Of a stretch of DNA of 8,394 nucleotides, positions 1 through 6,918 are shown in pieces (position 1 is the first letter of the stretch; every line of letters begins with the position of its first letter). The position numbers were made by a program, and so were the translations under genes. The notes below the pieces were generated by a model that saw only the letters and a list, made by a program, of their open reading frames with translations, did not search any database and was not told the origin of the DNA. The stretch comes from Rudanella sp. (GTDB lineage Bacteria; Bacteroidota; Bacteroidia; Cytophagales; Spirosomataceae): assembly GCA_026785985.1 (NCBI GenBank), contig JAJAYX010000641.1:1-8394 (forward strand). Direction: 5' to 3'.

Positions 1-711
1 ACGTATGGTAGTGGGATAAGTCGGTATGATGGTAAACACTTTACCAATTATACAACCGCACAGGGATTGGTGCATAATACGGTATTGTCTATTAGCCAGG
101 ACAAGACCGGGCCTCTGTGGATCTCAACCTTTGGGGGCGGGGTCAGTCGCTTTGACGGGAAACGCTTTACTAACTTTACCACGCAACAAGGATTAGCCAC
201 TGATTTTGTTTACTGCACGCTGGAAGACAATCAGGGAAACCATTGGTTCGGAACATCGGGCGGGGGCCTAAGCCGGTACGAAGGGGCGAGTTGTGTCAAT
301 TTTACCACCAAGCAAGGACTGCCTAATCAGGTTAAGAAGGTTTTTCGGGATAGAGCGGGTAATTTGTGGTTTGGAACATATGGTGGCGGAGTGAGCCGCT
401 ACGACGGCAACAGGTTTACTACGTTTACAACGAAGCAGGGGTTGGCTGACGATATGGTTCATGACATTGCGGAAGATAAGCACGGAAATATTTGGTTCGG
501 CTGTATGGGAAATAGCGCATTAAGCCGCTTTGATGGGAAACAGTTTACGACCTATACCACGAAGCAGGGACTGACAAATGACGAAATTTGGAGCCTACTG
601 CCCACTCGGGGGGGAGATATCTGGTGCGGCCCAAATGGCGGGGGGCACTCCGCTTTAATGGCGAGAAATTTACCAATTATACTACGAAGCAGGGGCTGGC
701 CGATGATGTAG
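1..711 (+). pseudogene. Propeller sensor histidine kinase, N-terminal fragment (5' cut by window, frameshifted)
   Basis: The frame is open from base 1, so the gene begins upstream of the window. The fragment is built of tandem Reg_prop (two-component regulator propeller) repeats of 41-43 residues, starting at bases 4, 130, 256, 379, 505 and 634. Each carries a GGGVSRFDG-like turn, an FTTKQGL-like segment and a GNIWFGT-like end. In Bacteroidota these repeats form periplasmic beta-propeller sensor domains, usually of hybrid or classical kinases reacting to polysaccharides or other extracellular cues. The frame ends at a TAG at 709-711, but the repeat pattern breaks earlier: from about 645 the continuation is one frame over, and sensible sequence resumes there down to a kinase domain. 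The fragment is therefore the front half of one gene spanning 1-2543. The predicted product of the sequence as given would be a secreted partial propeller with no transmitter. Read as pseudogene or sequence error. Confidence 0.85.
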
Positions 712-1010
712 TCTACACCCTTGTGGAGGACAAACGGGGTGATATCTGGTTCGGCAGTATGAATACGGGTAGGGTCAGTCGCTTTGATGGGAAACAGTTT
801 ACCACCTACACCTCGGCGCATGGGCTAGCCGGTAATAGTGTGGAAAAAATACGAAATGACAACCAGGGGAATCTTTGGTTTGTCACGGACAATGGTATAA
901 GTCGCTTTGATGGAAAAACGTTTGCCAGCTTCACCACAAAAGATGGGTTACCCAGCGATGCCGTTTACAGCATTACGGTCGATTCAATGTCAAACATACT
1001 TATCGGCACG
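4..1010 (+). repeat. Eight tandem propeller-coding repeats, about 126 bp each
   Basis: Repeat units start at 4, 130, 256, 379, 505, 634, 759 and 888, with lengths of 126, 126, 123, 126, 129, 125, 129 and 123 bp. All are multiples of three except the unit at 634-758, which is 125 bp and holds the frameshift. Several units are close at the DNA level: 523-548 and 778-803 differ at one base over 26 (agccgctttgatggg versus agtcgctttgatggg, then the same run), and tttaccaattatac occurs in both the first and sixth units. Such similarity suggests recent internal duplication or gene conversion among propeller blades. Confidence 0.85.
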
Positions 1011-2543
1011 AATCAGGGATTGGGGATCTTGACTGGATTCACGTCAAACCCAGCAAACGAAAAGACACCGAAGCGTATCGCTGGGCAAAACGCACTGAGC
1101 AATGATGCGCTGGCAAGGTATAGCCCAACCATTGAAAGCTACAATACCGCTACGGGCTATCCAATTAAAGATGCGAGTACCGTGTTCAGCGACCGCAAGG
1201 GTATAACCTGGATTGGCACATCGTCGGATAAAACGGGTTTAGTCCGTTTTGATTATTCGGCAGTCCGCAAAAACAAAAAGCCACTGGTAATTAAACTCCA
1301 GGGCATAAAAATCAATAATGAAGCCATTGGCTGGCAAAGCTTACAAACACCGTCTGCCAAAAACGAGGTAAAACGGGATTCCAACACCACCGCACCGAAT
1401 ATTACCGAAGAAGTGACCACATTCGGCAAGGAATTGAGCGAAGTCGAACGGGATTCAATGCGCCACAAATTTGGGGATATCCAATTCAGTGGTATTCGCG
1501 ACTGGTATCTGATTCCCGAAAACTTAGTGCTTCCCTACCGGCACAATACCATCACGTTTGAGTTTGCCGCCATCGAAACGGCACGCCCGTCTCAGGTAAA
1601 CTACCAATACATGCTGGCAGGGTACGACGATGACTGGTCACCCAGGAGTAACAAAGCGTTTGCTACTTTTGGCAACATGACCGAAGGCACCTACACCTTT
1701 AAACTGAAAGCGCAAAGCCCATTGGGGATATGGAGCCAGCCTATCGCCTATACCTTTACGATACTGCCTCCCTGGTGGCGCACCTGGTGGGCCTACCTGC
1801 TTTACGCACTACTTTTGGGGTGGGCAGTTTGGGGGCTTACCGCCTACCGGTCGAGGGAGTTAAAGCGAAAAAACCAGGCTCTTCAGGAAAAAGTACACGC
1901 ACTGGAAGAAATCAAAGATGCCCTCCTGAACGGGCAAAAGATAGAACGCCGACGGGTAGCCGCCGATCTGCACGACAACCTGGGCGGGATGATGTCGGCC
2001 ATCCGGCTCACCATCGAAGCCATGGATGCCGCCACCTTTTCTCCAAAAGAACACGAAGTCTATCAGAACGTGTTGGGTATGACCCGGCAAGCCTACAACG
2101 AAATAAGGCTCCTTTCGCACAACCTCCAACCCGACGAATTAGAGAAATTTGGCCTTGCCCAGGCTCTACAGCGGTTGATGAACAAGCTCAACAGTAGCCA
2201 GCAAATTCAGTTTTCGCTGAGCATAACCCCGGCAGAGCGGCTGCACAAAGAACTGGAATTCAACCTGTATTCGATCTGCCTCGAACTGGCCAACAACATC
2301 ATTAAACATTCACAAGCGACAGAGGCTTCGTTTGAGTTTGCGGCCAAAAACGGTCATTTACAACTATTGGTGACAGACAACGGCAAGGGGTTTATTCACA
2401 ACAACACCTCCGATGGTATGGGTATGCGGAACATTCAGGAGCGCACCGAGCAGATGGGGGGCACACTCAAAATTCACTCACGGCCCGGCGAAGGCACCAT
2501 GTTTCAGTTTATGATACCGCTCATTCTGCCAGTCCGTGCTTAA
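588..2543 (+). pseudogene. Propeller sensor histidine kinase, C-terminal fragment (Reg_prop, Y_Y_Y, TM, HisKA_3, HATPase)
   Basis: This is the second half of the split kinase. The frame has an ATG at 588, but 588 to about 645 is out-of-frame overlap with the first fragment, so true homology starts near 645. In order: the remainder of the sixth visible propeller repeat, two more repeats (759-887, 888-1010), a degenerate propeller stretch to about 1260, a Y_Y_Y immunoglobulin-like domain (about 1533-1766), one membrane segment rich in W/L/Y (about 1782-1842), a short coiled linker, and a HisKA_3 dimerisation domain with ERRRVAADLHDNLGG, whose His codon is 1971-1973. The HATPase domain has N-box ELANNIIKH (2283-2309), G1 box DNGKGF (2376-2393) and G2 box GMGMRNIQER. 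This is a NarX/DesK-class transmitter with every key residue kept. It would sense in the periplasm and phosphorylate a NarL-type regulator, very likely the convergent neighbour. No receiver or AraC domain follows, so it is not a hybrid kinase. Confidence 0.88.
637..645 (+). other. Frameshift site in sensor kinase (G run)
   Basis: The bases GGC followed by six G encode the Gly-rich turn that opens each propeller blade. Adding one G restores N-G-G-G-A-L-R-F-N-G and a 126-bp repeat unit, matching the sibling blades and joining the two frames exactly. The loss is therefore one G in the homopolymer at 640-645. Whether it is a true mutation, a phase-variable tract or a sequencing slip cannot be decided from the sequence. 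A G7 run nearby (608-614) stays in frame. Confidence 0.75.
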
Positions 2544-2778
2544 GCGCGAACTTGATTAACCCCAGTGAGTTTTTGATATTGAGTTTTCGGAACAGGTTTT
2601 TGCGGTGTGTTTCCACCGTATTCAGGCTGATAAACAGTTTCTCCGCAATCTGGTTGCTGCTGTGTTCCTGGGCAATGAGTTTAATTACCTCAATCTCACG
2701 CCCGGTCAGTGAGGTCAGTACGTCAGGAGCTTCATCTGTAGTAGTGGTTTGGCGGTATAGTTCCTGAATACATTGCTG
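2521..2778 (-). pseudogene. NarL/LuxR-type response regulator, C-terminal DNA-binding fragment
   Basis: Reading on the - strand from about 2763 to a TGA at 2523-2521 gives a typical GerE/LuxR helix-turn-helix. It includes LTGREIEVIKLIAQ, then NQIAEKLFISLNTVETH with the recognition helix, then RKNLFRKLNIKNS and a short tail ending HGLAE. This frame has no suitable start of its own (a TAG lies at 2781-2779), and it continues the receiver fragment one frame away. Restoring one base near 2763 yields a single protein of 212 residues, the normal size for this family. The domain would bind promoter DNA as a dimer after phosphorylation of the receiver. Its stop lies inside the last codons of the convergent kinase gene. 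Confidence 0.85.
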
Positions 2779-3158
2779 CTAATATATTGTTGACCGGCGG
2801 CTATGGCAGCTAATGCTTTTTCTAATTCGTCGCGGCCAGCACTTTTCAGGATGTAGCCCGCTGCCCCCGCTTGTAATGCCTCGCGGATGTGCGCTGCATC
2901 TTCGGCCATCGTCAGCACCAGTACCCGCACCTTCGGAAAGCGACGCCGAATGTGTAAAATCATCTCGATACCGTTCATATACGGCATATGCAAATCGGAC
3001 AGCACCAAATCAACGGGAAATTGCTCCAGAAACGTTAAGACTTGCTTTCCGTTGCTGACCTGACCTACAATCTCTACGCCGTTGAGGCCCGATAGCAGTA
3101 GGCTGAGGCTATCGGAAAAGATTTTGTGGTCGTCGGCAAGTAAGATGTGGGTTAGCAT
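2715..3158 (-). pseudogene. NarL/LuxR-type response regulator, receiver-domain fragment (frameshifted)
   Basis: The protein starts at an ATG at 3158-3156 and shows a complete CheY-like receiver domain over about residues 1-120. The acidic pair is D9/D10, the phospho-acceptor is D55 within SDLHMP, the switch threonine is T83 and the conserved lysine is K105 in YILKSAG. After about residue 132 (FR at 2768-2763) the frame becomes nonsense and ends at 2717-2715, giving a 147-residue product whose last 15 or so residues are artefactual. The missing DNA-binding domain is encoded directly downstream one frame over. The partner is most likely the propeller kinase it faces, since HisKA_3 kinases pair with NarL-type regulators. 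If the frameshift is real, the protein can be phosphorylated but cannot bind DNA. Confidence 0.88.
2761..2768 (-). other. Frameshift site in response regulator
   Basis: On the - strand TTCAGGAACTA reads F-R-N-Y in the receiver frame, while the linker to the helix-turn-helix reads E-L-Y-R-Q one frame back. Inserting one G after AGG gives F-R-E-L-Y-R-Q and joins both domains. The exact position could be a few codons away, because linker sequence is poorly conserved, but it must lie between 2779 (a stop in the downstream frame) and 2717. Confidence 0.7.
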
Positions 3159-3230
3159 ATACAGTAAAGGTGTGTTTTATCATTATCGAGAGTGACTAAA
3201 ATATTGGCCACGGAATGAGCTTTACCTGCT

Positions 3231-3264
3231 CAAAACTTACCTAAACGTACGAATCTATCTGCAA
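3231..3264 (-). promoter_or_regulatory. Weak candidate promoter for the response regulator
   Basis: On the - strand TAAGTTTTG (3239-3231) resembles the Bacteroidota -7 element TAnnTTTG with one extra spacer base. A TTG lies upstream at 3264-3262, 22 bases away. The leader to the ATG at 3158 would be about 65 bases. No better match was seen in the gap. This is a weak call by eye. Confidence 0.25.
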
Positions 3265-3411
3265 TCTAAAGAAAAGTAAGCGGGTACCATTTATTAGCCG
3301 GTACATAGCCAGGTTACTGCGTACGATGTAGACACTACGTTGCCATCACCAGTTGTCCTGTTGTCTGTATTGCCATATAGCCGGTGCCGAAGCGATAGCA
3401 GAAGGTTGGTT

Positions 3412-3445
3412 TTTGGCCGTTTTTCGGGGCAAAATGGTAACTTTG
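3412..3445 (+). promoter_or_regulatory. Promoter for FKBP lipoprotein gene
   Basis: TAACTTTG at 3438-3445 matches the Bacteroidota -7 consensus TAnnTTTG exactly. A TTTG at 3412-3415 can serve as the -33 element with a 22-base spacer, slightly longer than usual. Transcription would start only about 10 bases before the ATG at 3463, and the A-rich leader lacks a Shine-Dalgarno sequence, as is common in this phylum. Confidence 0.5.
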
Positions 3446-3462
3446 GGGTAAATATATACGAA

Positions 3463-3939
3463 ATGAAAAACTATGCCTTTGCGCTATTGATAGGCGTATT
3501 TGTTACCAGCGGTTGCCAAGAGACCGATCAAACACCCTGTAATGCTGCTACCGTTACCACCAAAGCTCCAGCGGCTGAAGTAAGTGCGCTAAAACAGTAC
3601 ATTGATGCTAACAAGATACCTGCCACCGCCGACGACAGAGGCTTTTACTATACGATTCAGTCGCCGGGAATGGGCACCAAACCCACGGTTTGTTCGGCCG
3701 TAACGGTCAATTACGTGGGCAAACTGACCAACGGCACCACATTCGACAGTGGTAACAGTGTGAGTTTTGGCTTAAATCAGCTTATTATTGGCTGGCAGGA
3801 AGGGATTCCGCTCATAGCACCGGGTGGGAGCATCACGCTCTATTTGCCGCCCAGTTTAGCCTATGGAGCGCAGGCACAAGGCAGTATTCCTGCCAATTCG
3901 ATTCTGATTTTCCAAATCGACCTGCTTCGGATCAACTAA
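3463..3939 (+). CDS. FKBP-type peptidyl-prolyl cis-trans isomerase, lipoprotein
   Basis: The product has 158 residues. The start at 3463 is preferred over the in-frame ATG at 3340 because it directly gives a signal peptide (MKNYAFALLIGVFVTSGC) with lipidation at Cys18; a promoter element also lies between the two ATGs. Residues about 76-158 form one FKBP domain. Aromatic and other active-site positions are kept: NYVG, FDSG, SFGLNQLIIGW, AYG and the final ILIFQIDLL, matching the Y, F, D, V/I, W, Y and F pocket of FKBP12. The enzyme would catalyse proline isomerisation in exported proteins, anchored to a membrane on the periplasmic or outer face. Two further cysteines, 26 and 77, could form a disulfide. 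The residues after the lipid Cys (QETD) are acidic, which in some Bacteroidota favours surface export, but this is only suggestive. The gene appears monocistronic, since prfC has its own promoter-like element. Confidence 0.9.
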   Translation: MKNYAFALLIGVFVTSGCQETDQTPCNAATVTTKAPAAEVSALKQYIDANKIPATADDRGFYYTIQSPGMGTKPTVCSAVTVNYVGKLTNGTTFDSGNSVSFGLNQLIIGWQEGIPLIAPGGSITLYLPPSLAYGAQAQGSIPANSILIFQIDLLRIN

Positions 3940-3998
3940 CTGCCGACAATGGCTGGTGACGCTCTTCCTTCACCGCTCTCCTTCCGCGTCTTTCTTCG

Positions 3999-4006
3999 TA
4001 TCTTTG
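3999..4006 (+). promoter_or_regulatory. prfC promoter -7 element
   Basis: TATCTTTG matches the Bacteroidota -7 consensus TAnnTTTG perfectly and lies 43 bases before the prfC start. No clear TTG is present at the expected -33 position, where the sequence is pyrimidine-rich. An AGGAG at 4021-4025 is too far from the start codon to act as its ribosome binding site. Confidence 0.5.
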
Positions 4007-4049
4007 TACCCTTATTTCTGAGGAGACGGTTCGCCGTTGCGATACGACA

Positions 4050-5642
4050 ATGACTATACAGCAGGAGATTGCCCGGCGAAGGACGTTTGCCATTATCAGT
4101 CACCCCGATGCCGGGAAAACCACGCTTACTGAAAAATTGCTGCTCTTTGGCGGAGCTATCCAAACCGCCGGTGCCGTAAAATCCAACAAGATCAAGAAAA
4201 CGGCGACCTCCGATTTCATGGAAATCGAGAAGCAACGTGGTATCTCAGTGGCTACATCGGTGATGACGTTTGATTATGAAGGACTGAAAATCAATATCTT
4301 AGATACGCCCGGTCACAAAGATTTTGCCGAAGATACCTACCGGACGTTGACCGCCGTGGACAGCGTTATTCTGGTGATCGACTGTGTGAAGGGCGTGGAA
4401 GAGCAAACCGAGCGGCTCATGGAAGTATGCCGGATGCGCGACACGCCGGTGATGATTTTCGTGAACAAAATGGATCGCGAAGGCAAGAACCCGTTCGATC
4501 TGCTCGACGAACTTGAAGAGAAACTGAACATTCGGGTGCGCCCACTGGCATGGCCCGTCAACATGGGGCAGAACTTCAAGGGGGTCTATAGCCTATACGA
4601 CCGCAATCTGAACTTCTTCAAGGTCAACAAAACCCGGTTGGAGGACGATGTGCTGAAAATTGACATTACCACGCCCGTTCTGGAGCAAAAGGTGGGGCAA
4701 CGCGATGCCGACCAACTCCGCGAAGACGTGGAACTGATTGAGGGCGTATACGACACCTTCGACCGGGAGGCTTACCTCGCCGGGAAATTAGCCCCCGTTT
4801 TCTTCGGCTCGGCGGTGAACAACTTTGGGGTTAAAGAACTACTGGATGCCTTCTGCCGACTCTCGCCCGAACCCGTTGGCCGCCCCACCGACAAGCGCGA
4901 GGTGGAACCCAACGAGAAAAATTTCAGTGGTTTTGTGTTCAAAATACACGCCAATCTGGACCCCCGGCATCGCGACCGAATCGCGTTTTTGCGGATCTGT
5001 TCGGGCAAGTTCGAGCGGGGGAAGTTTTACCACCACACCCGGCTTGACAAAGACCTGCGGTTCAGCAGTCCGTTCAGTTTCATGGCCGATGCTAAGGCCG
5101 TGATGGAAGAAGGTTTCCCCGGCGATGTGGTGGGCCTCTATGATACGGGCAGCTTCAAAATTGGCGATACGCTCACCGAAGGCGAAGACCTACAGTTCCA
5201 GGGGATTCCGAGTTTCTCGCCCGAAATTTTCAAGGAGCTTCTTAATCTCGACCCCATGAAGTCGAAACAGTTAGACAAGGGCGTGCAGCAGTTGACCGAC
5301 GAAGGAGTGGCGCAATTGTTTTTACTGCAACCCGGCAACCGCAAAATCGTGGGCACAGTAGGCGAACTTCAGTTCGAGGTGATTCAATACCGCCTGGAAA
5401 ACGAATACGGGGCCAAGTGCCGCTGGGTGCCGCTCAACTACACCAAAGCCACCTGGATCACCGCCGAAGATCCGCAGAAACTGACCGAGTTTATCCGGCT
5501 CAAAGGCAACCAAATCAGTTATGACAAAGATCAGAACCCGGTGTTTCTGGCCGAATCAGACTGGATTCTCCGTATGAACCAGCAAAATAACCCCGACGTG
5601 CAGTTCCACCTGACCTCGGAGTTTAAAACGGAAGTATCGTGA
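4050..5642 (+). CDS. prfC: Peptide chain release factor 3
   Basis: A complete 530-residue protein, the same length class as E. coli RF3 (529). RF3 is a translational GTPase that speeds removal of RF1 and RF2 from the ribosome after termination and takes part in post-peptidyl-transfer quality control. The GTPase motifs are all present: P-loop SHPDAGKTT (residues 17-25), switch I region EKQRGIS (60-66), DTPGH (85-89) and NKMD (139-142). Domain II and the RF3-specific C-terminal domain follow, with [17 protein letters not shown] and [10 protein letters not shown] typical of the family. The start at 4050 aligns with the known RF3 N-terminus ([16 protein letters not shown] a few residues in). The reading frame is intact throughout, in contrast to the kinase and regulator to its left. 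It is transcribed alone and converges with the sugar-uptake operon. Confidence 0.97.
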   Translation: MTIQQEIARRRTFAIISHPDAGKTTLTEKLLLFGGAIQTAGAVKSNKIKKTATSDFMEIEKQRGISVATSVMTFDYEGLKINILDTPGHKDFAEDTYRTLTAVDSVILVIDCVKGVEEQTERLMEVCRMRDTPVMIFVNKMDREGKNPFDLLDELEEKLNIRVRPLAWPVNMGQNFKGVYSLYDRNLNFFKVNKTRLEDDVLKIDITTPVLEQKVGQRDADQLREDVELIEGVYDTFDREAYLAGKLAPVFFGSAVNNFGVKELLDAFCRLSPEPVGRPTDKREVEPNEKNFSGFVFKIHANLDPRHRDRIAFLRICSGKFERGKFYHHTRLDKDLRFSSPFSFMADAKAVMEEGFPGDVVGLYDTGSFKIGDTLTEGEDLQFQGIPSFSPEIFKELLNLDPMKSKQLDKGVQQLTDEGVAQLFLLQPGNRKIVGTVGELQFEVIQYRLENEYGAKCRWVPLNYTKATWITAEDPQKLTEFIRLKGNQISYDKDQNPVFLAESDWILRMNQQNNPDVQFHLTSEFKTEVS

Positions 5643-5659
5643 ATCAGGCTGATTTTTTT
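5642..5659 (+). terminator. Candidate intrinsic terminator after prfC
   Basis: AATCA-GGC-TGATT forms a five-pair stem with a three-base loop that begins in the prfC stop codon, and the T run 5653-5659 follows. The stem is short and AT-rich, so the hairpin is weak, but the position directly after the stop codon and the T tract fit a rho-independent terminator. On the opposite strand no T run follows it, so it would act only for prfC. Confidence 0.4.
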
Positions 5660-5660
5660 A

Positions 5661-5902
5661 TTAAATACATCGGCGAAGCCTTTCCCAAAAAACCAGCTTG
5701 TTATCCACGATAATACTTAAGCCCAGGCTCCGGCTCACTTTCACAATGAGTACGTTTTCAATGCCTTTTGCTTCCCCCAGCACCTGCTCGGCAATATCCA
5801 CCAGGCGGGTATGGTTTCTCGTTTGTCGCGCAGGTGTTTGGTGGCAGTGGGTACACTGATTTTCAGGGCAGAAAAACAACTGGACCGAACAGGTTGCGCG
5901 GC
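5661..5902 (-). pseudogene. Unidentified coding-like remnant downstream of binding-protein gene
   Basis: The - strand here reads like coding sequence in two frames that meet near 5807-5809. Upstream, in frame with the sugar-binding protein gene beyond its TAG, a segment reads LKISVPTATKHLRDKRETI (from a CTG at 5866). One frame over, RLVDIAEQVLGEAKGIENV continues through KVSRSLGLSIIVDNKL to a stop at 5663-5661. Adding one C in the CCC run joins them into about 68 residues. Codon use (CTG, GTG, GCC, GGC) resembles the neighbouring genes. No ATG is present, and I do not recognise the family. It may be a decayed small gene, a lost C-terminal extension of the binding protein, or chance. No terminator for the operon was seen in this stretch. 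Confidence 0.35.
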
Positions 5903-6904
5903 CTACCGATTAATAAACTCGTTGACGTTTTCTTTGGTGATACGGAGCAAACCCGTGTTCACCGAAGTCGGGATATTGGTGATGCCCGCCTGCCGGTCGC
6001 TGGCCGACAGCCGGTTGGTCTGGTGAACGCGGTCGTAAAGAAACTGAGCACCATACCAGGTGAAGAGTTCCCGTTTTTGGCCCGCCAGCATCTGAATAAC
6101 CCCTTCGCGCACCAATTGCAGGTGTTCCGGCTCCCAGTCAACCGTCGTGATTTTCACCTTCCCGGCTCGTCGGGCTTCTTTCACGGCCAAAGCAATGCCC
6201 GGCCCCGAATTGGAATCGAAGCCGCACAGACCCGCCAAATCGGGGTGCGCCGACAGCAGGTCAGCCGTGATCCGGGCCGCTTCCTCCACGTTGGCTTTGT
6301 CGTCGAACTTGCCAACAACTTCGATGCCGGGGTATTTTTTCAGCACATCGAGCAGACCCCGGAAACCCGTTTCCATGTTGGTCAGGCCCAGAATGCCCAT
6401 GTAGGCAATTTTACCTTTGCCACCCAGCAAGTGCGCCATTTCTTCGCCCTGCATCCGCCCGATTTCATACCAGTCGGTGCCTAAAAAAGCATCGCGCCGG
6501 GAGTTGGGAATATCCGAATCATAAACCACCGTTGGAATGCCAGCAGCCACCGCTTTGTTGATGACGGGGCCGATGGCGGGGTCGGTGCCGTTGATGAGCA
6601 GACCCGATGGCCGGGTTCCGATGACCTCTTCGATGGTGTTGATTTGCGCCGGAACGTCCCATTCGGCGGGGCCGAGAATAGACACCCGCACGTTGTGGGC
6701 TTTGCCCCAGCGTTTGAACGTGGCCTGATCGTGGTTCACATACATGGGCATGGTCACGGCGGTCGTCACCATCACATATTCCTCTTCTGCTCCCGAAGCA
6801 TTTGCCTGTTCATCAGCCCGTTGATTAATAAAAGTAGTCGCATTCCGGGTCGGCAACTCGCAGGAAGTGAGCAGAAGGGCCAGTAAGACGAGGGAGTTTT
6901 TCAT
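5903..6904 (-). CDS. Sugar ABC transporter substrate-binding lipoprotein (ribose/Peripla_BP_4 type)
   Basis: The product has 333 residues. The start at 6904 is chosen because it opens directly with a lipoprotein signal peptide (MKNSLVLLALLLTSC, lipid Cys15); the open frame further upstream only shadows the permease gene. The mature part is a type I periplasmic binding fold as in RbsB. Typical segments are GLLINGTDPA, GIPTVVYDSDIPNS, FLGTDWYEIGRMQGEEM, GKGKIAYMGI, LKKYPGIEVVG, AHPDLAGLCGFD and VKITTVDWEPEH. It would bind a monosaccharide or small glycoside in the periplasm and deliver it to the permease encoded 14 bases upstream. Ligand identity cannot be read from the sequence; the adjacent glycosidase hints at a pentose or branched sugar. 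Lipidation instead of a free periplasmic form is common in Bacteroidota. It is the last clear gene of the operon. Confidence 0.92.
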   Translation of the reverse strand: MKNSLVLLALLLTSCELPTRNATTFINQRADEQANASGAEEEYVMVTTAVTMPMYVNHDQATFKRWGKAHNVRVSILGPAEWDVPAQINTIEEVIGTRPSGLLINGTDPAIGPVINKAVAAGIPTVVYDSDIPNSRRDAFLGTDWYEIGRMQGEEMAHLLGGKGKIAYMGILGLTNMETGFRGLLDVLKKYPGIEVVGKFDDKANVEEAARITADLLSAHPDLAGLCGFDSNSGPGIALAVKEARRAGKVKITTVDWEPEHLQLVREGVIQMLAGQKRELFTWYGAQFLYDRVHQTNRLSASDRQAGITNIPTSVNTGLLRITKENVNEFINR

Positions 6905-6918
6905 AGAGGATGAACCTG

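Larger units (their letters stand above)
3159..3462. other. Divergent intergenic region
   Basis: About 304 bases separate the divergently transcribed regulator and FKBP lipoprotein genes. The stretch is less GC-rich than the genes around it. It holds the candidate promoters of both neighbours and a short direct repeat TAGCCGGT at 3295-3302 and 3378-3385. An in-frame ATG at 3340 would extend the FKBP protein, but the extra residues are not signal-like. I see no RNA gene, tRNA or mobile element here. Confidence 0.6.

Noticed and set aside
1..1010. Tandem repeats as a CRISPR array or satellite
   Set aside because: The repeats are long, diverged and in frame with a protein repeat family; there are no short identical repeats with unique spacers.
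1730..2197. Open frame of 155 codons within the kinase gene
   Set aside because: It is a different frame over the membrane and HisKA_3 region; the kinase frame carries the phospho-acceptor motif and the alternative has no recognisable domain.
2552..2767. Short + strand open frame between kinase and regulator
   Set aside because: It is the complement of the regulator's helix-turn-helix domain, which is clearly coded on the - strand.
3340..3462. Earlier ATG for the FKBP protein
   Set aside because: The 41 extra residues would put an Arg-rich non-signal sequence before the lipoprotein signal peptide, and the promoter -7 element lies inside this stretch.
3955..3974. GGTGA/TCACC inverted repeat after the FKBP gene as a terminator
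   Set aside because: The stem is five pairs with a ten-base loop and no T run follows, so it is not supported as a terminator.
3936..4235. Open frame of 99 codons on the - strand before and over prfC
   Set aside because: It overlaps the P-loop region of prfC antisense and crosses the prfC promoter; no domain is seen.
5768..6484. Long + strand open frame of 238 codons
   Set aside because: It is antisense to the binding-protein gene, whose motifs and signal peptide are clear; the + strand product shows no domain and is a shadow of GC-rich codons.
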